Below are positions 7,347 to 14,383 of a stretch of 14,416 nucleotides of DNA, piece by piece; the first letter of the stretch is position 1, and each line of letters starts with the position of its first letter. A program made the position numbers and the translations under genes. Where the stretch lies: the NCBI GenBank assembly GCA_023301335.1, contig JALZVA010000126.1, forward strand, positions 1 to 14,416, in the 5' to 3' direction. Under the pieces are notes generated by a model. That model ran no database searches. It was not told the origin of the DNA and saw only the letters and a program-made list of their open reading frames with translations. Source of the stretch: Akkermansiaceae bacterium (GTDB lineage: Bacteria > Verrucomicrobiota > Verrucomicrobiia > Verrucomicrobiales > Akkermansiaceae).

Positions 7347-7915
7347 CACTCAACTGAGTTCTTTTGCTTCGCAAGAATTTCTCTGAGTTCACCCCAGTAA
7401 TCTTGAGAGACGATGTAGCCTATGCAGTTTTTTGAACCACAAAGGCAGGGATGATCTTCATAAGATTCCAAATCAAACCCATAGTCAAAGAACAGTTCCT
7501 CACCTTCCTTGATCTCCTTCAAGGCATAGATAAAAATTTGATGTTCTTCGGTAATCGCTTCGCAGTTTGGTTCACAAGAGTGATTGATCAATCGAGCGTC
7601 ATTCCAAGGAAGGTTCCCATCTAGATCCCATTTCTCATCTAAGTTAAAAATATAAACGGCTGCTTCGTCATTCTCTTCATGCTTGGCAAATTGATCCCAA
7701 GCACGTGTTTCACTCTCCTCCTTATCGATATACTCTCCCACATACTCAATGATCTGAGCTTCTACAGGAATGTCCTTGAGCGCATACACCCCCGCTCCAT
7801 GAATCGGTGAGTTTCTTACCTCAACGAGGTCTGACTGTGCACTTTCCCAGTGCTCACGAAATTTTCTAACGAGTTTCGCTTTTTTCGCGATTGGATCCTT
7901 ACTTTTCTTAGCCAT
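7346..7915 (-). CDS. SET-domain protein lysine methyltransferase with post-SET cysteines
   Basis: A 189-residue protein whose SET domain spans about 29-148. SAM and substrate motifs are HGAGVYA (39-45), RLINHSCEPNC (108-118, the NHSCxPN signature) and FFDYGF with the conserved Tyr145. A post-SET zinc-type pattern follows: C157, C159 and C164 with C114 of the NHSC motif. This is the full catalytic set of histone-type lysine methyltransferases. The first 20 residues are lysine/arginine-rich. SET proteins occur in some bacteria, including Chlamydia, where a DNA-binding histone-like protein has been proposed as substrate. The target here is unknown. Its ATG is 11 bases after the upstream secreted-protein gene, and its TGA overlaps the methyltransferase ATG, so all three are probably co-transcribed. 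A weak AAGAG lies about ten bases before the start. Confidence 0.9.
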   Translation of the reverse strand: MAKKSKDPIAKKAKLVRKFREHWESAQSDLVEVRNSPIHGAGVYALKDIPVEAQIIEYVGEYIDKEESETRAWDQFAKHEENDEAAVYIFNLDEKWDLDGNLPWNDARLINHSCEPNCEAITEEHQIFIYALKEIKEGEELFFDYGFDLESYEDHPCLCGSKNCIGYIVSQDYWGELREILAKQKNSVE

Positions 7916-7926
7916 ATGCCGAGCTC

Positions 7927-8619
7927 TTACTTAAGTGTTTTCCCACTTTTGGGAAGCTTTTCCTTAATCGTCAAAGGAATCGTAGGGAATAAGTTTCTGA
8001 TATCATTCACGGTGATTCCAGAGCCATCTATGAATGACCACGTTTGAGCGACCTCATCATAGACTGCGAGTTGGTAGCTATTTTGTATCGCCTGATAAGG
8101 TTTTCCTGTCTCAGGGTTGGTCTTTCCAAATTTCACATGCTTAGAAAGGGGCACAATCACGAGTTTCTGAAAATTATAATCAAATGGATAGACCACCTTT
8201 GCTAAGCCTTTTTTCTGTCTCACGTGGACATAGTAGATATCGGTCGGTGTACCCACTTTGATATCCACAATCTCGGTCTTGCTATCACGCATTTGTTTCA
8301 CTGCCTCACGTGCTTTTAGAATCAATTGCTGCTGTCCTCCTACACGACTCGCTAAATGCGCTTTCCATCGTGGGTATATATTCAAAATCGCATAATCAAT
8401 ATTGTCCTTAAGGATTTCATCCGCGAGCTTTTCCGTGGCGAGCTTTGCAGATTTTAAGTACAGTGGTTTTCTCGCTGTCTGCGTGGCGTAAAACTGCTGA
8501 ATCTTAAGATCGTAAGCCTTCAGCTCATCAGGATCTTTTATATCATCACGAGTGATCACCCTCTGAGCGTAGGATGAACAAAGGGAGAGAATAGATAGGG
8601 TTAAAAAGGTGCGGAGCAT
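7927..8619 (-). CDS. Secreted protein of unknown function
   Basis: I do not recognise this 230-residue protein. It begins with a clear Sec signal peptide (MLRTFLTLSILSLCSSYA, probable cut before Gln19). The cysteine inside it lacks a proper lipobox because the residue before it is leucine. The mature part starts with a charged alpha-helical stretch (about 20-120), then a beta-rich C-terminal half with IYYVHVRQ, KLVIVPLSK and WSFIDGSGIT. The helix-then-sheet layout resembles small NTF2-like or cystatin-like exported proteins, but that is only an impression. The start at 8619 is preferred over an upstream ATG at 8658. It has AGGA about six bases upstream, one of few good ribosome binding sites here, and places the signal peptide at the N-terminus. 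It heads a likely unit with the SET and MnmM genes, though its export makes direct cooperation doubtful. Confidence 0.75.
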   Translation of the reverse strand: MLRTFLTLSILSLCSSYAQRVITRDDIKDPDELKAYDLKIQQFYATQTARKPLYLKSAKLATEKLADEILKDNIDYAILNIYPRWKAHLASRVGGQQQLILKAREAVKQMRDSKTEIVDIKVGTPTDIYYVHVRQKKGLAKVVYPFDYNFQKLVIVPLSKHVKFGKTNPETGKPYQAIQNSYQLAVYDEVAQTWSFIDGSGITVNDIRNLFPTIPLTIKEKLPKSGKTLK

Positions 8620-8677
8620 AGTTCCTATTGACGTTTTTCTATGTGTGAAGTCAAGCAAAGGGTGTGAGTCTTTGTAA

Positions 8678-8683
8678 ATTATA
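8678..8683 (-). promoter_or_regulatory. -10 box (TATAAT) upstream of the secreted protein-SET-mnmM unit
   Basis: A perfect TATAAT on the minus strand in the 126-base gap between hisF and the secreted-protein gene, with about 50 bases of leader before the ATG at 8619. The hexamer 17 bases upstream, GGCTCT, is a poor -35 match. The TATAAT and the gap together suggest that a new transcript starts here. Confidence 0.45.
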
Positions 8684-8745
8684 GTCTGAAGGGTTTCAAA
8701 AGAGCCCTAGGGTAGAGGTATTTCCCCGACAGAGTAAACTCTCTC

Positions 8746-9522
8746 TTAGTGTTCTAAACTTACGTAAGGGCGAGCTGGAATTCCATTTTTTTCAAAATAG
8801 TCTTTTGCCTCCTGCACGGTATGCTCTCCAAAGTGAAAAATACTTGCCGCTAATACAGCATCCGCTTTCCCCTGTTCTAAGACGTCAACCATGTGTTGGA
8901 GATTCCCTGCTCCTCCACTGGCAATGACAGGGATACCGACTGCTTCAGAGACTGCTGCGGTGAGTTCAATGTCATAGCCATCTTTGGTGCCGTCCGCATC
9001 CATAGAAGTGAGCAGAATTTCCCCAGCTCCTCGGTTATACACTTCTCGTGCCCACTCTACGGCATCACGGCCTACTGGCTTTCTCCCACCATGTGTGTAT
9101 AAGCCCCACTTGCCGTCAGCTTCTTTTTTTGCATCCATCGCCACGACAATACATTGGTTTCCAAAATTTTTGGCGCCTTCATCTACTAAGTCAGGATTGG
9201 TAATAGCAGCAGTATTCACTCCTACCTTATCCGCTCCTGCGAGTAGCATTGCACGCATGTTTTCCACATTGCGAATCCCCCCTCCGACAGTGAGAGGGAT
9301 AAAGCATTTCTCTGCGGTTTTACGAACCACATCAACCATCGTGTTCCGTTGATCAGAAGAAGCGGTGATATCTAGAAAGACTAATTCATCCGCCTGTTGT
9401 TCATTATAGGCTATCGCACATTCAACAGGATCTCCCGCATCTACAAGATCCACAAAATTAGTTCCCTTGACCACTCTGCCATTGGTCACATCTAAACACG
9501 GTATAATACGTTTCGCTAACAT
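8746..9522 (-). CDS. hisF: Imidazole glycerol phosphate synthase, cyclase subunit
   Basis: Together with the glutaminase HisH, converts PRFAR and ammonia to imidazole glycerol phosphate and AICAR, joining histidine and purine synthesis. The 258-residue TIM barrel shows both catalytic aspartates, D11 (RIIPCLD) and D130 (VVAMDAK). It also shows the phosphate-binding loops VGGGIR (79-84) and ASGGAGN, and the LLTSMDADGT segment. Length matches the family. HisH and the other histidine genes are not in the window. Instead, hisF follows a membrane-anchored nuclease gene by 15 bases and probably lies last in that minus-strand unit. The ATG has only a weak purine stretch upstream. Confidence 0.96.
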   Translation of the reverse strand: MLAKRIIPCLDVTNGRVVKGTNFVDLVDAGDPVECAIAYNEQQADELVFLDITASSDQRNTMVDVVRKTAEKCFIPLTVGGGIRNVENMRAMLLAGADKVGVNTAAITNPDLVDEGAKNFGNQCIVVAMDAKKEADGKWGLYTHGGRKPVGRDAVEWAREVYNRGAGEILLTSMDADGTKDGYDIELTAAVSEAVGIPVIASGGAGNLQHMVDVLEQGKADAVLAASIFHFGEHTVQEAKDYFEKNGIPARPYVSLEH

Positions 9523-9537
9523 TTCTATTTGATTTAT

Positions 9538-10182
9538 TTAATGGCTCCAAGCACCTAGACGCTTGCTCTTTGCTACCTTCTCTAAACTCTGCAAGTGCTT
9601 TTTCTGCTGGTGATAGTCTCTGCCCTCTGGGAGAGGAACTCCACGTGTCTTTAGTCGTGCTAATCCTTGCTCCATCAGAAGCTCATGTAAGTAAATTTCT
9701 CTACCCTCATGCTTCACGAGCACAAAGGCATGGATGCGTTCTTCATCCGCACGGTTCGTGACAGGCTCATTTTTTGTTAGTAAGGTGAAGTTATTCTTAG
9801 AAAGAAGCTTAAGCACAAATTTCTTTGAAGCGACTCCAACTGCTGCGGTTTCATCTCTACTTAATCCGCCAAAGTACTCTCCCTGTTCATCTAATCTTTT
9901 TCCGTTGTTATCTCCACCTGGATACGTTTTATAGGCAGACTCTGGGGTGTCTACGTAGTAGAGCCTGTAGTGGATCTTTTTACTCCCATTATCGATATAA
10001 AAACTATCGCCATCGTTCCACTTATGGTCGATCAGTTTACAGCCTTCGATTTTTTCATATTCCCCGGAGGAAGATACAGTCGTTGAGGCAGGTCCAGTTT
10101 CCTGTTGGTTGAAATACCACACCACCGCAGCGACCAGCATTCCAATAATAGTGTAAATCATCGATTGTGGTTTTTTCTTCAT
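9538..10182 (-). CDS. Membrane-anchored thermonuclease (staphylococcal nuclease-like)
   Basis: A 214-residue protein with one N-terminal hydrophobic span (about 9-24), a short Ser/Thr-rich linker and an SNase-like domain (about 44-213). The span is preceded by lysines, so the nuclease domain should face the periplasm. The calcium-dependent active site of staphylococcal nuclease is preserved by alignment of motifs: D59 (DGDS) for D21, R73 (YRLYYVDTPES) for R35, D78 for D40, E81 for E43 and R149 (EERIHAF) for R87. Compared with the staphylococcal protein there are about 15-20 extra residues after the VDTPE motif. Expected activity is cutting DNA or RNA outside the cytoplasm, for nutrient use or defence against free DNA. 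Its start is five bases after the M23 peptidase stop, without a ribosome binding site. Confidence 0.87.
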   Translation of the reverse strand: MKKKPQSMIYTIIGMLVAAVVWYFNQQETGPASTTVSSSGEYEKIEGCKLIDHKWNDGDSFYIDNGSKKIHYRLYYVDTPESAYKTYPGGDNNGKRLDEQGEYFGGLSRDETAAVGVASKKFVLKLLSKNNFTLLTKNEPVTNRADEERIHAFVLVKHEGREIYLHELLMEQGLARLKTRGVPLPEGRDYHQQKKHLQSLEKVAKSKRLGAWSH

Positions 10183-10187
10183 ACTGT

Positions 10188-10829
10188 TTACAAGCCTTTG
10201 AAGCCTTTATATTCTTTATAGGTTCCCGTCGGAACGGAGGCATTACGCCATTCTTTTTTTAGCTTTCTGTTAGCTTTGATAAAAGTCGTAGGGTCAGCCC
10301 AGTTGGTCAAGGTTTTGGCAACACTCTCACGCTGCATTCCTATAGTAAGGTTATGGCGGATTTCAAAATGTAAATGTGCTGGGTACATCCCTCTGTTATT
10401 TCCCATCGTGCCTATCTGCTGGCCTCGTTTCACCTTATCTCCCACCTTCACCATAAAGGTTCGGAGGTGGCCGTAGAGCGAATCCACATGCTTAATTTTC
10501 CCAGTTGTTTTATCTCGGTAGGCGTGACGGATAATGGCAACACGCCCCCAGCCACCTCTGACATCGTAGGCAAAAATCACGACTCCGTTCGCACAGCTAT
10601 AAATAGGGTCATTTAAGTCTGTATTTCCTCCACCATTACCATTCCAGTCTTCACCAAAGTGCACTGGTGTGCGAAGTCGCATCCCTCTTGCCTTATAATA
10701 CTTGTCCGCATTGGGTTTACCCACAGGGTAATCAAAGCCATCAGCCACCTCTACCCTTACCTCTGCATGAAGCCATGAACTAGAAAGAAACGTGATGACA
10801 AAGAGGCTGGCAACAAGGAGCTGTTTCAT
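10188..10829 (-). CDS. Secreted M23-family (LytM-like) peptidase
   Basis: A 213-residue exported protein with a signal peptide (residues 1-22, ending LHA) and a lysostaphin/LytM-type zinc endopeptidase domain (about 45-185). The zinc ligands H57 and D61 (HFGEDW) and H154 of HLHF (152-155) are visible, with H121 (LYGHL) and H152 as the catalytic histidine pair. The active site is therefore complete, unlike EnvC/NlpD-type activators that lose it. It should cut peptide cross-links of peptidoglycan in the periplasm. The VGDKVKRGQQIGTMG segment is the usual family loop. I chose the ATG at 10829, because the upstream TTG at 10850 only lengthens the region before the signal peptide. There is no clear ribosome binding site. 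It lies between uppP and the nuclease gene in one likely transcript. Confidence 0.88.
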   Translation of the reverse strand: MKQLLVASLFVITFLSSSWLHAEVRVEVADGFDYPVGKPNADKYYKARGMRLRTPVHFGEDWNGNGGGNTDLNDPIYSCANGVVIFAYDVRGGWGRVAIIRHAYRDKTTGKIKHVDSLYGHLRTFMVKVGDKVKRGQQIGTMGNNRGMYPAHLHFEIRHNLTIGMQRESVAKTLTNWADPTTFIKANRKLKKEWRNASVPTGTYKEYKGFKGL

Positions 10830-10853
10830 TTGAGAGAGAATAGCAAACAACGA

Positions 10854-11690
10854 TTAGGAGGCGAGAGAGAAATAAACAATCCCTGAAATACCTGCGAGAA
10901 AGCAATAGTAAGAAAAATAGGTAAGCTTCCCGCGCTTCACTGCACCCATCACTAGATAAATCGCTAATAAACCCACTACGGCAGCAGCTGCTGCACCAAC
11001 TAGATAAGAGGTCTGCAAACATTCTCCGAGTGCTTCATTCACACTTCCCTGACTCTTTTCCATGATGTCTTTCACGGAAAATAAGAACCCTCCACCGATC
11101 GCGGGGAGCGACATCAAAAACGAAAACTCCGCCACCTTCTCAGGCTTCCCACCTCTCGCTAAACCTCCGACAATCGTGGAGCCAGATCTAGAAATCCCAG
11201 GAAGGATCGCAAATGCCTGTGCACAGCCCATCACTAATGCCGTCGTGAAGCCAATCTCTTTATCACAGTTTTTCAGCTTCTTTAACCAACTAGGAATAAA
11301 AAGCACAATACCTGTTAGAATGAGTAAGGCTGAAACTAATACAGGATTATTATACGCTGCTTCAAAGTGCTCTTTAAATAAAAGATACGCGATCACCGCC
11401 GGAACAGACGCTATCGCCAACCAGAGGATCATTCCCCTTTCCTGCCGCATGTCCTTCGTGAACAAAGAACGTGTAAGTGCAAAAAGTCGCCCTCTAAAAA
11501 AGATCAGCACACTCACCAATGTCCCCATGTGCAGCATCACCTCAAAGGCTATATTATCCGGCGCTGGGCCACCCTGCTCTTTAATCCCTAACAAAAACTG
11601 GGTAAGCACAATGTGCCCAGAAGAGGAAATGGGTAGAAACTCAGCAAGCCCTTGTACCACCCCAACAATAATAGCATCAACAGTTGTCAT
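10854..11690 (-). CDS. uppP: Undecaprenyl-diphosphatase
   Basis: An integral membrane enzyme (also called BacA) that removes a phosphate from undecaprenyl diphosphate, recycling the lipid carrier used for peptidoglycan and other envelope polymers. Loss of the carrier cycle is the basis of bacitracin action. The 278-residue protein has about eight membrane spans. Both signature regions are present: QGLAEFLPISSSGH (13-26, with E17 and H26) and PGISRSGST (164-172, with R168). The ATG shares one base with the TAA stop of the upstream nucleoid-associated protein gene. GAGGA and AAGAG within the end of that gene make one of the better ribosome binding sites of the window. The downstream M23 peptidase gene fits a cell-wall theme. 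Confidence 0.95.
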   Translation of the reverse strand: MTTVDAIIVGVVQGLAEFLPISSSGHIVLTQFLLGIKEQGGPAPDNIAFEVMLHMGTLVSVLIFFRGRLFALTRSLFTKDMRQERGMILWLAIASVPAVIAYLLFKEHFEAAYNNPVLVSALLILTGIVLFIPSWLKKLKNCDKEIGFTTALVMGCAQAFAILPGISRSGSTIVGGLARGGKPEKVAEFSFLMSLPAIGGGFLFSVKDIMEKSQGSVNEALGECLQTSYLVGAAAAAVVGLLAIYLVMGAVKRGKLTYFSYYCFLAGISGIVYFSLAS

Positions 11691-12742
11691 TAAATCTCTT
11701 CCTCGTAATAAACTTTCACAAATTTCTTTCCGCTCTCAGCATCCACCCCACGCTCAAGAACACTATCATTGTCCACAAAATCAGGGGTAAAGCGGATGAT
11801 TACGCCAGAGTCTAAGCGTATCGCGGGTTTGAATTTACCTACGACTTTCTTTGCGATTTGGCTTTCGATATCAAAGTTCTCATCCACTCCATTTCCTTCA
11901 TCATCTTGGTAATTGGATTTAAAGCTCTTAAATTTCTCAATCACTTCTGGAGACTTGAGTGCCTCCTCTTCGAAGTGCTGCGCATTAAACTTATCCTTCT
12001 CGGCAAGATACTGCATCGCACTACTCGCGATCTTAAATTTTTCCTCCTCCTTCACCTCATCTCCGAGTCCTTCCTTCACGAAGGAATTACACATTTCTGA
12101 GAATTGCTTCGTCTTGTATTCATCGTCCCTACGCTTCCGCACACCGAGGAAATCTTTAATCCAGAAATTTGTTTCTCCCCCACTCTTATCGAAGGTATAT
12201 ACGAGGTAACCACCCCCTTGGTCATAATCCACAATCAGAGCGCCCTTATCAATTTTATCAGGGTAGATTCCATTGTGTGTGATCAGCTCTAGGTCTCCAT
12301 TTCTGTCTGATATTTCAAGGAAAGGAACCTGGCTTTCAGATTTTACAATACTGATTGCATTACAGGTCTTCCCCTCTACCTGCACACCTTCGATGAAGGC
12401 CATGCATAAATCACCAGATTTAATGTTAGGGTGCTGAGATTTTTCAAATAATAAGCGCGCTGTCTTCCTCGATTGGTTAAGAAAATCTTCTTTCTCCTTA
12501 AAGGTCGAGTCCACGTAACCAAACAGCTCGTTTAGATTAATGTCTGTGTGGTGGTGAAAATGGTAGCGTTCTAAATTTTTGAATGGTTTTAAAAATGCAA
12601 ATGTTAAAACAGGAGCATCTCCATCTCCAAAAAGACAAAGCTCTTTTGACATCTTTAAGGTCTCTCCACGCTGTGGGTTCCCAACCTTAGCTAAAGAGAT
12701 CCCTTCGACCTTCGCTGTGTTAAAATTCGTTATCAGTGCCAT
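11690..12742 (-). CDS. Nucleoid-associated protein of the NdpA/YejK (37-kDa) family
   Basis: A 350-residue soluble protein resembling the NdpA (YejK) family of nucleoid-associated, DNA-binding proteins. The support is overall sequence character: an N-terminal region with VGNPQRGETLKMS, a central GALIVDYDQGGGYLVY segment followed by FWIKDFLGVRKR, and an acidic, lysine-rich helical region before a C-terminal beta segment (IRLDSGVIIRF). There is no signal peptide or membrane span. The role in E. coli is poorly defined, with binding to the nucleoid and possible topoisomerase contacts reported. The ATG at 12742 (MALITNF) is preferred over a TTG at 12778. A GGAGAGGG lies about 13 bases upstream, which is rather distant. 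It is placed between folP and uppP, with a TAATG overlap into uppP. Confidence 0.75.
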   Translation of the reverse strand: MALITNFNTAKVEGISLAKVGNPQRGETLKMSKELCLFGDGDAPVLTFAFLKPFKNLERYHFHHHTDINLNELFGYVDSTFKEKEDFLNQSRKTARLLFEKSQHPNIKSGDLCMAFIEGVQVEGKTCNAISIVKSESQVPFLEISDRNGDLELITHNGIYPDKIDKGALIVDYDQGGGYLVYTFDKSGGETNFWIKDFLGVRKRRDDEYKTKQFSEMCNSFVKEGLGDEVKEEEKFKIASSAMQYLAEKDKFNAQHFEEEALKSPEVIEKFKSFKSNYQDDEGNGVDENFDIESQIAKKVVGKFKPAIRLDSGVIIRFTPDFVDNDSVLERGVDAESGKKFVKVYYEEEI

Positions 12743-12796
12743 TGCCGAGTTGTTACCCTCTCCACTGAAAAATTGCAACCTCTATGCCAAATGAAA

Positions 12797-13639
12797 TCAG
12801 CTAAGCACATGCTGCATCATCCTAGTGGCATCAAACGCTGCCCTTACATTATGCACGCGAAAAAGAGTCGCCCCACCCAGTATTCCATTTACCAGACAGG
12901 CCAGTGTCCCCGCATCTCTTTCCTTGGGGTCAGAAATCTCTAATACATCCCCAATCACCGTTTTCCGACTAATCGGGAGTAAGACCCGACAGCCAAGTGA
13001 GCAAAGCACGTCTAGATTCGCATAAAGCTTAAGATTATGCTCACACTGCTTCGCAAAATCAATGCCAGGATCCAATATCAGAGCCTCTTTGGGCAGACCC
13101 GCTTCCCCGGCCATCTTGATTTTTTTCTGAAAAAACTCCATCACTGCCGCCAGCACATCCTCCCATTCCTTATCCCGATGCGCCACCTTTGGCTGCCCCA
13201 CAAGGTGCATGAGCAATAATTGTGCCTCATGCTGTGCTGCTAGCTCTGCATTCCTCGCCGTGGGTAAGCCTGACATGTCATTGAGGATATCCACCCCCAT
13301 CGGCAGCACACGCTCCACCACCTCTGAACGCCAGGTGTTCAGGGAAAGCTTCGGCGGCCAGCTTTGCAGTTCGTCTCTTGCTTCAGAACGGCTAAGCACC
13401 TCTTGCCACTGCTCTAAAAATAACTTCAACCTACGCACTTCCTCCTCCACAGGGATCACTCCTCGATTAGTTCGCGCGCTTTCCGCCCCGACATCAATGA
13501 TATCTGCTCCAGCGTTGATCAAGTCAATCGCCTGATGCGCTATCTCCTTGTGATCCAATGACCCATCGTCGCAGAACGAATCATCATTCACATTCACGAT
13601 CCCCATAAGTTGGATTTTTTTCTCAAGCAGTTTAGCCAT
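12797..13639 (-). CDS. folP: Dihydropteroate synthase
   Basis: Joins 6-hydroxymethyl-dihydropterin diphosphate to p-aminobenzoate to make dihydropteroate in folate synthesis, the step blocked by sulfonamides. The 280-residue TIM barrel shows GIVNVNDDSF with N16, DVGAESARTN, ILND with N120, ILDPGIDFAK with D190, ISRKTVIG with K226, and RVHNV with R261 and H263. It is divergent. The usual DTxK strand is SLNTWR, so the Asp that contacts the pterin (D96 in E. coli) is N101 here. The common P of the NVTPDSF loop is also changed, giving NVNDDSF. The frame is intact and the other ligand residues remain, so I expect an active enzyme, but a paralogue with changed substrate is possible. It appears to be first in the minus-strand unit, with no clear ribosome binding site. 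Confidence 0.9.
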   Translation of the reverse strand: MAKLLEKKIQLMGIVNVNDDSFCDDGSLDHKEIAHQAIDLINAGADIIDVGAESARTNRGVIPVEEEVRRLKLFLEQWQEVLSRSEARDELQSWPPKLSLNTWRSEVVERVLPMGVDILNDMSGLPTARNAELAAQHEAQLLLMHLVGQPKVAHRDKEWEDVLAAVMEFFQKKIKMAGEAGLPKEALILDPGIDFAKQCEHNLKLYANLDVLCSLGCRVLLPISRKTVIGDVLEISDPKERDAGTLACLVNGILGGATLFRVHNVRAAFDATRMMQHVLS

Positions 13640-13725
13640 CTCTGGATGAGCCTAAATCCACCCCATTTTCTCCACAATCATAAAGTGAAAAGTTTCCCAC
13701 CCAGATTTCTACTTTTTCGTTGCAA

Positions 13726-13731
13726 ATTATA
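13726..13731 (-). promoter_or_regulatory. -10 box (TATAAT) upstream of folP
   Basis: A perfect TATAAT on the minus strand, about 87 bases before the folP ATG. The -35 region at 17 bases, TTTTAG, is weak. A second, poorer TATGAT lies nearer the gene at 13677-13682. This probably drives the folP-ndpA-uppP-M23-nuclease-hisF unit. Confidence 0.4.
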
Positions 13732-13806
13732 GGGGAAAGGCTTCACTCCTAAAATACCAGCTTCCCGCGTGGGTAATCTAGTGCGCCAAGTCTAAAAAAA
13801 GCGTAT

Positions 13807-13836
13807 TTGCCCACAACGAAAGCTCGAACATACATT
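13807..13836 (+). promoter_or_regulatory. Possible promoter of the final gene
   Basis: TTGCCC (13807-13812) and TACATT (13831-13836) are separated by 18 bases, and the GTG start follows 22 bases later. Each hexamer is an imperfect sigma-70 match, so confidence is low, but the position fits a short leader. Confidence 0.3.
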
Positions 13837-13858
13837 ACTTTTTACCAATTACATCATA

Positions 13859-14359
13859 GTGAAAGCTTACGAACTTTACTCAAACATGGCTCCTGAACTT
13901 GCTCAAATGCAGTTCAAATGGATGCGCGAAGAGGAACGCGAACTCTACAAGACCGCTATTGGCACCCTCGCCGAGGCGAAAAAACTCAGAGCTGTGTTTG
14001 TCACCAAAAAACCTGTGATCGAACAGATTGCTTGGCTTCAAAAAAACCTCTCTATCCAAAAAAATGACATGGTCTCTGAGCACCTCCTCCAAGGCTGGTT
14101 CATGAATGGGCAGCAAGATATGCTCGTCACATTCTGTGATACCATGGAAATTAAGCACGACGGCAACGGTGCAGTCGAAGAAGAACTCCCTGAGTCCCTC
14201 GACGACAGTAAGCTAAAGGCCGCCGTAGATGCCCTGTTTGATAAGTTTCAAGCTAATCTCACTAGCCTCTACCTTTACGTGTTTAACCTTCAGGCTCCAA
14301 ATGGCTGGGAAAACCTTAGTAAAATTCTTGCTGAAGACGATAGAATCAGTCTTAAGTAG
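13859..14359 (+). CDS. Uncharacterised 166-residue soluble protein
   Basis: A protein without signal peptide or membrane span, mostly predicted alpha-helical and acidic towards its C-terminus. The start is a GTG (VKAYELYSNMAPELAQ), because no in-frame ATG lies upstream. An internal ATG at 13886 would drop nine residues that look like a regular part of the helix. The first half has a charged EEERELYKTAI helix and a KLRAVFVTKKP strand. The middle carries LLQGWFMNGQQDMLVTF, and the acidic linker EEELPESLDD leads to a final helical part (LKAAVDALFDKF and WENLSKILAEDD). From memory it resembles a small family of unknown function seen mainly in Verrucomicrobiota. I can name no domain. It diverges from folP and is probably transcribed alone. 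Confidence 0.7.
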   Translation: MKAYELYSNMAPELAQMQFKWMREEERELYKTAIGTLAEAKKLRAVFVTKKPVIEQIAWLQKNLSIQKNDMVSEHLLQGWFMNGQQDMLVTFCDTMEIKHDGNGAVEEELPESLDDSKLKAAVDALFDKFQANLTSLYLYVFNLQAPNGWENLSKILAEDDRISLK

Positions 14360-14365
14360 CCGTTT

Positions 14366-14383
14366 AACTAACAACGCTTAGTT
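14366..14383. repeat. Short inverted repeat after the final gene
   Basis: AACTAA and TTAGTT flank a six-base loop, seven bases after the stop of the last gene. The position suits a terminator, but the stem is A/T-rich and no T run follows, so intrinsic termination is doubtful. Confidence 0.3.

Larger units (their letters stand above)
13640..13858. other. Divergent intergenic region between folP and the final gene
   Basis: This 219-base stretch is the longest gap in the window and should hold promoters for both flanking genes. I see a minus-strand TATAAT and a weaker plus-strand pair (listed separately), several A/T runs, and an imperfect CCCGCGTGGG at about 13765-13774. I find no small ORF, tRNA-like fold or strong terminator. 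Confidence 0.6.

Noticed and set aside
8731..8742. Inverted repeat AGAGT-AA-ACTCT downstream of hisF as a terminator
   Set aside because: The loop is only two bases, the stem is five pairs and no T run follows on the minus strand, so it is unlikely to form a terminator.
11062..11790. 242-codon open frame antisense to uppP
   Set aside because: It lies opposite a gene with clear family motifs, its translation has no protein-like domain pattern, and it crosses into the ndpA end. It is a shadow frame.
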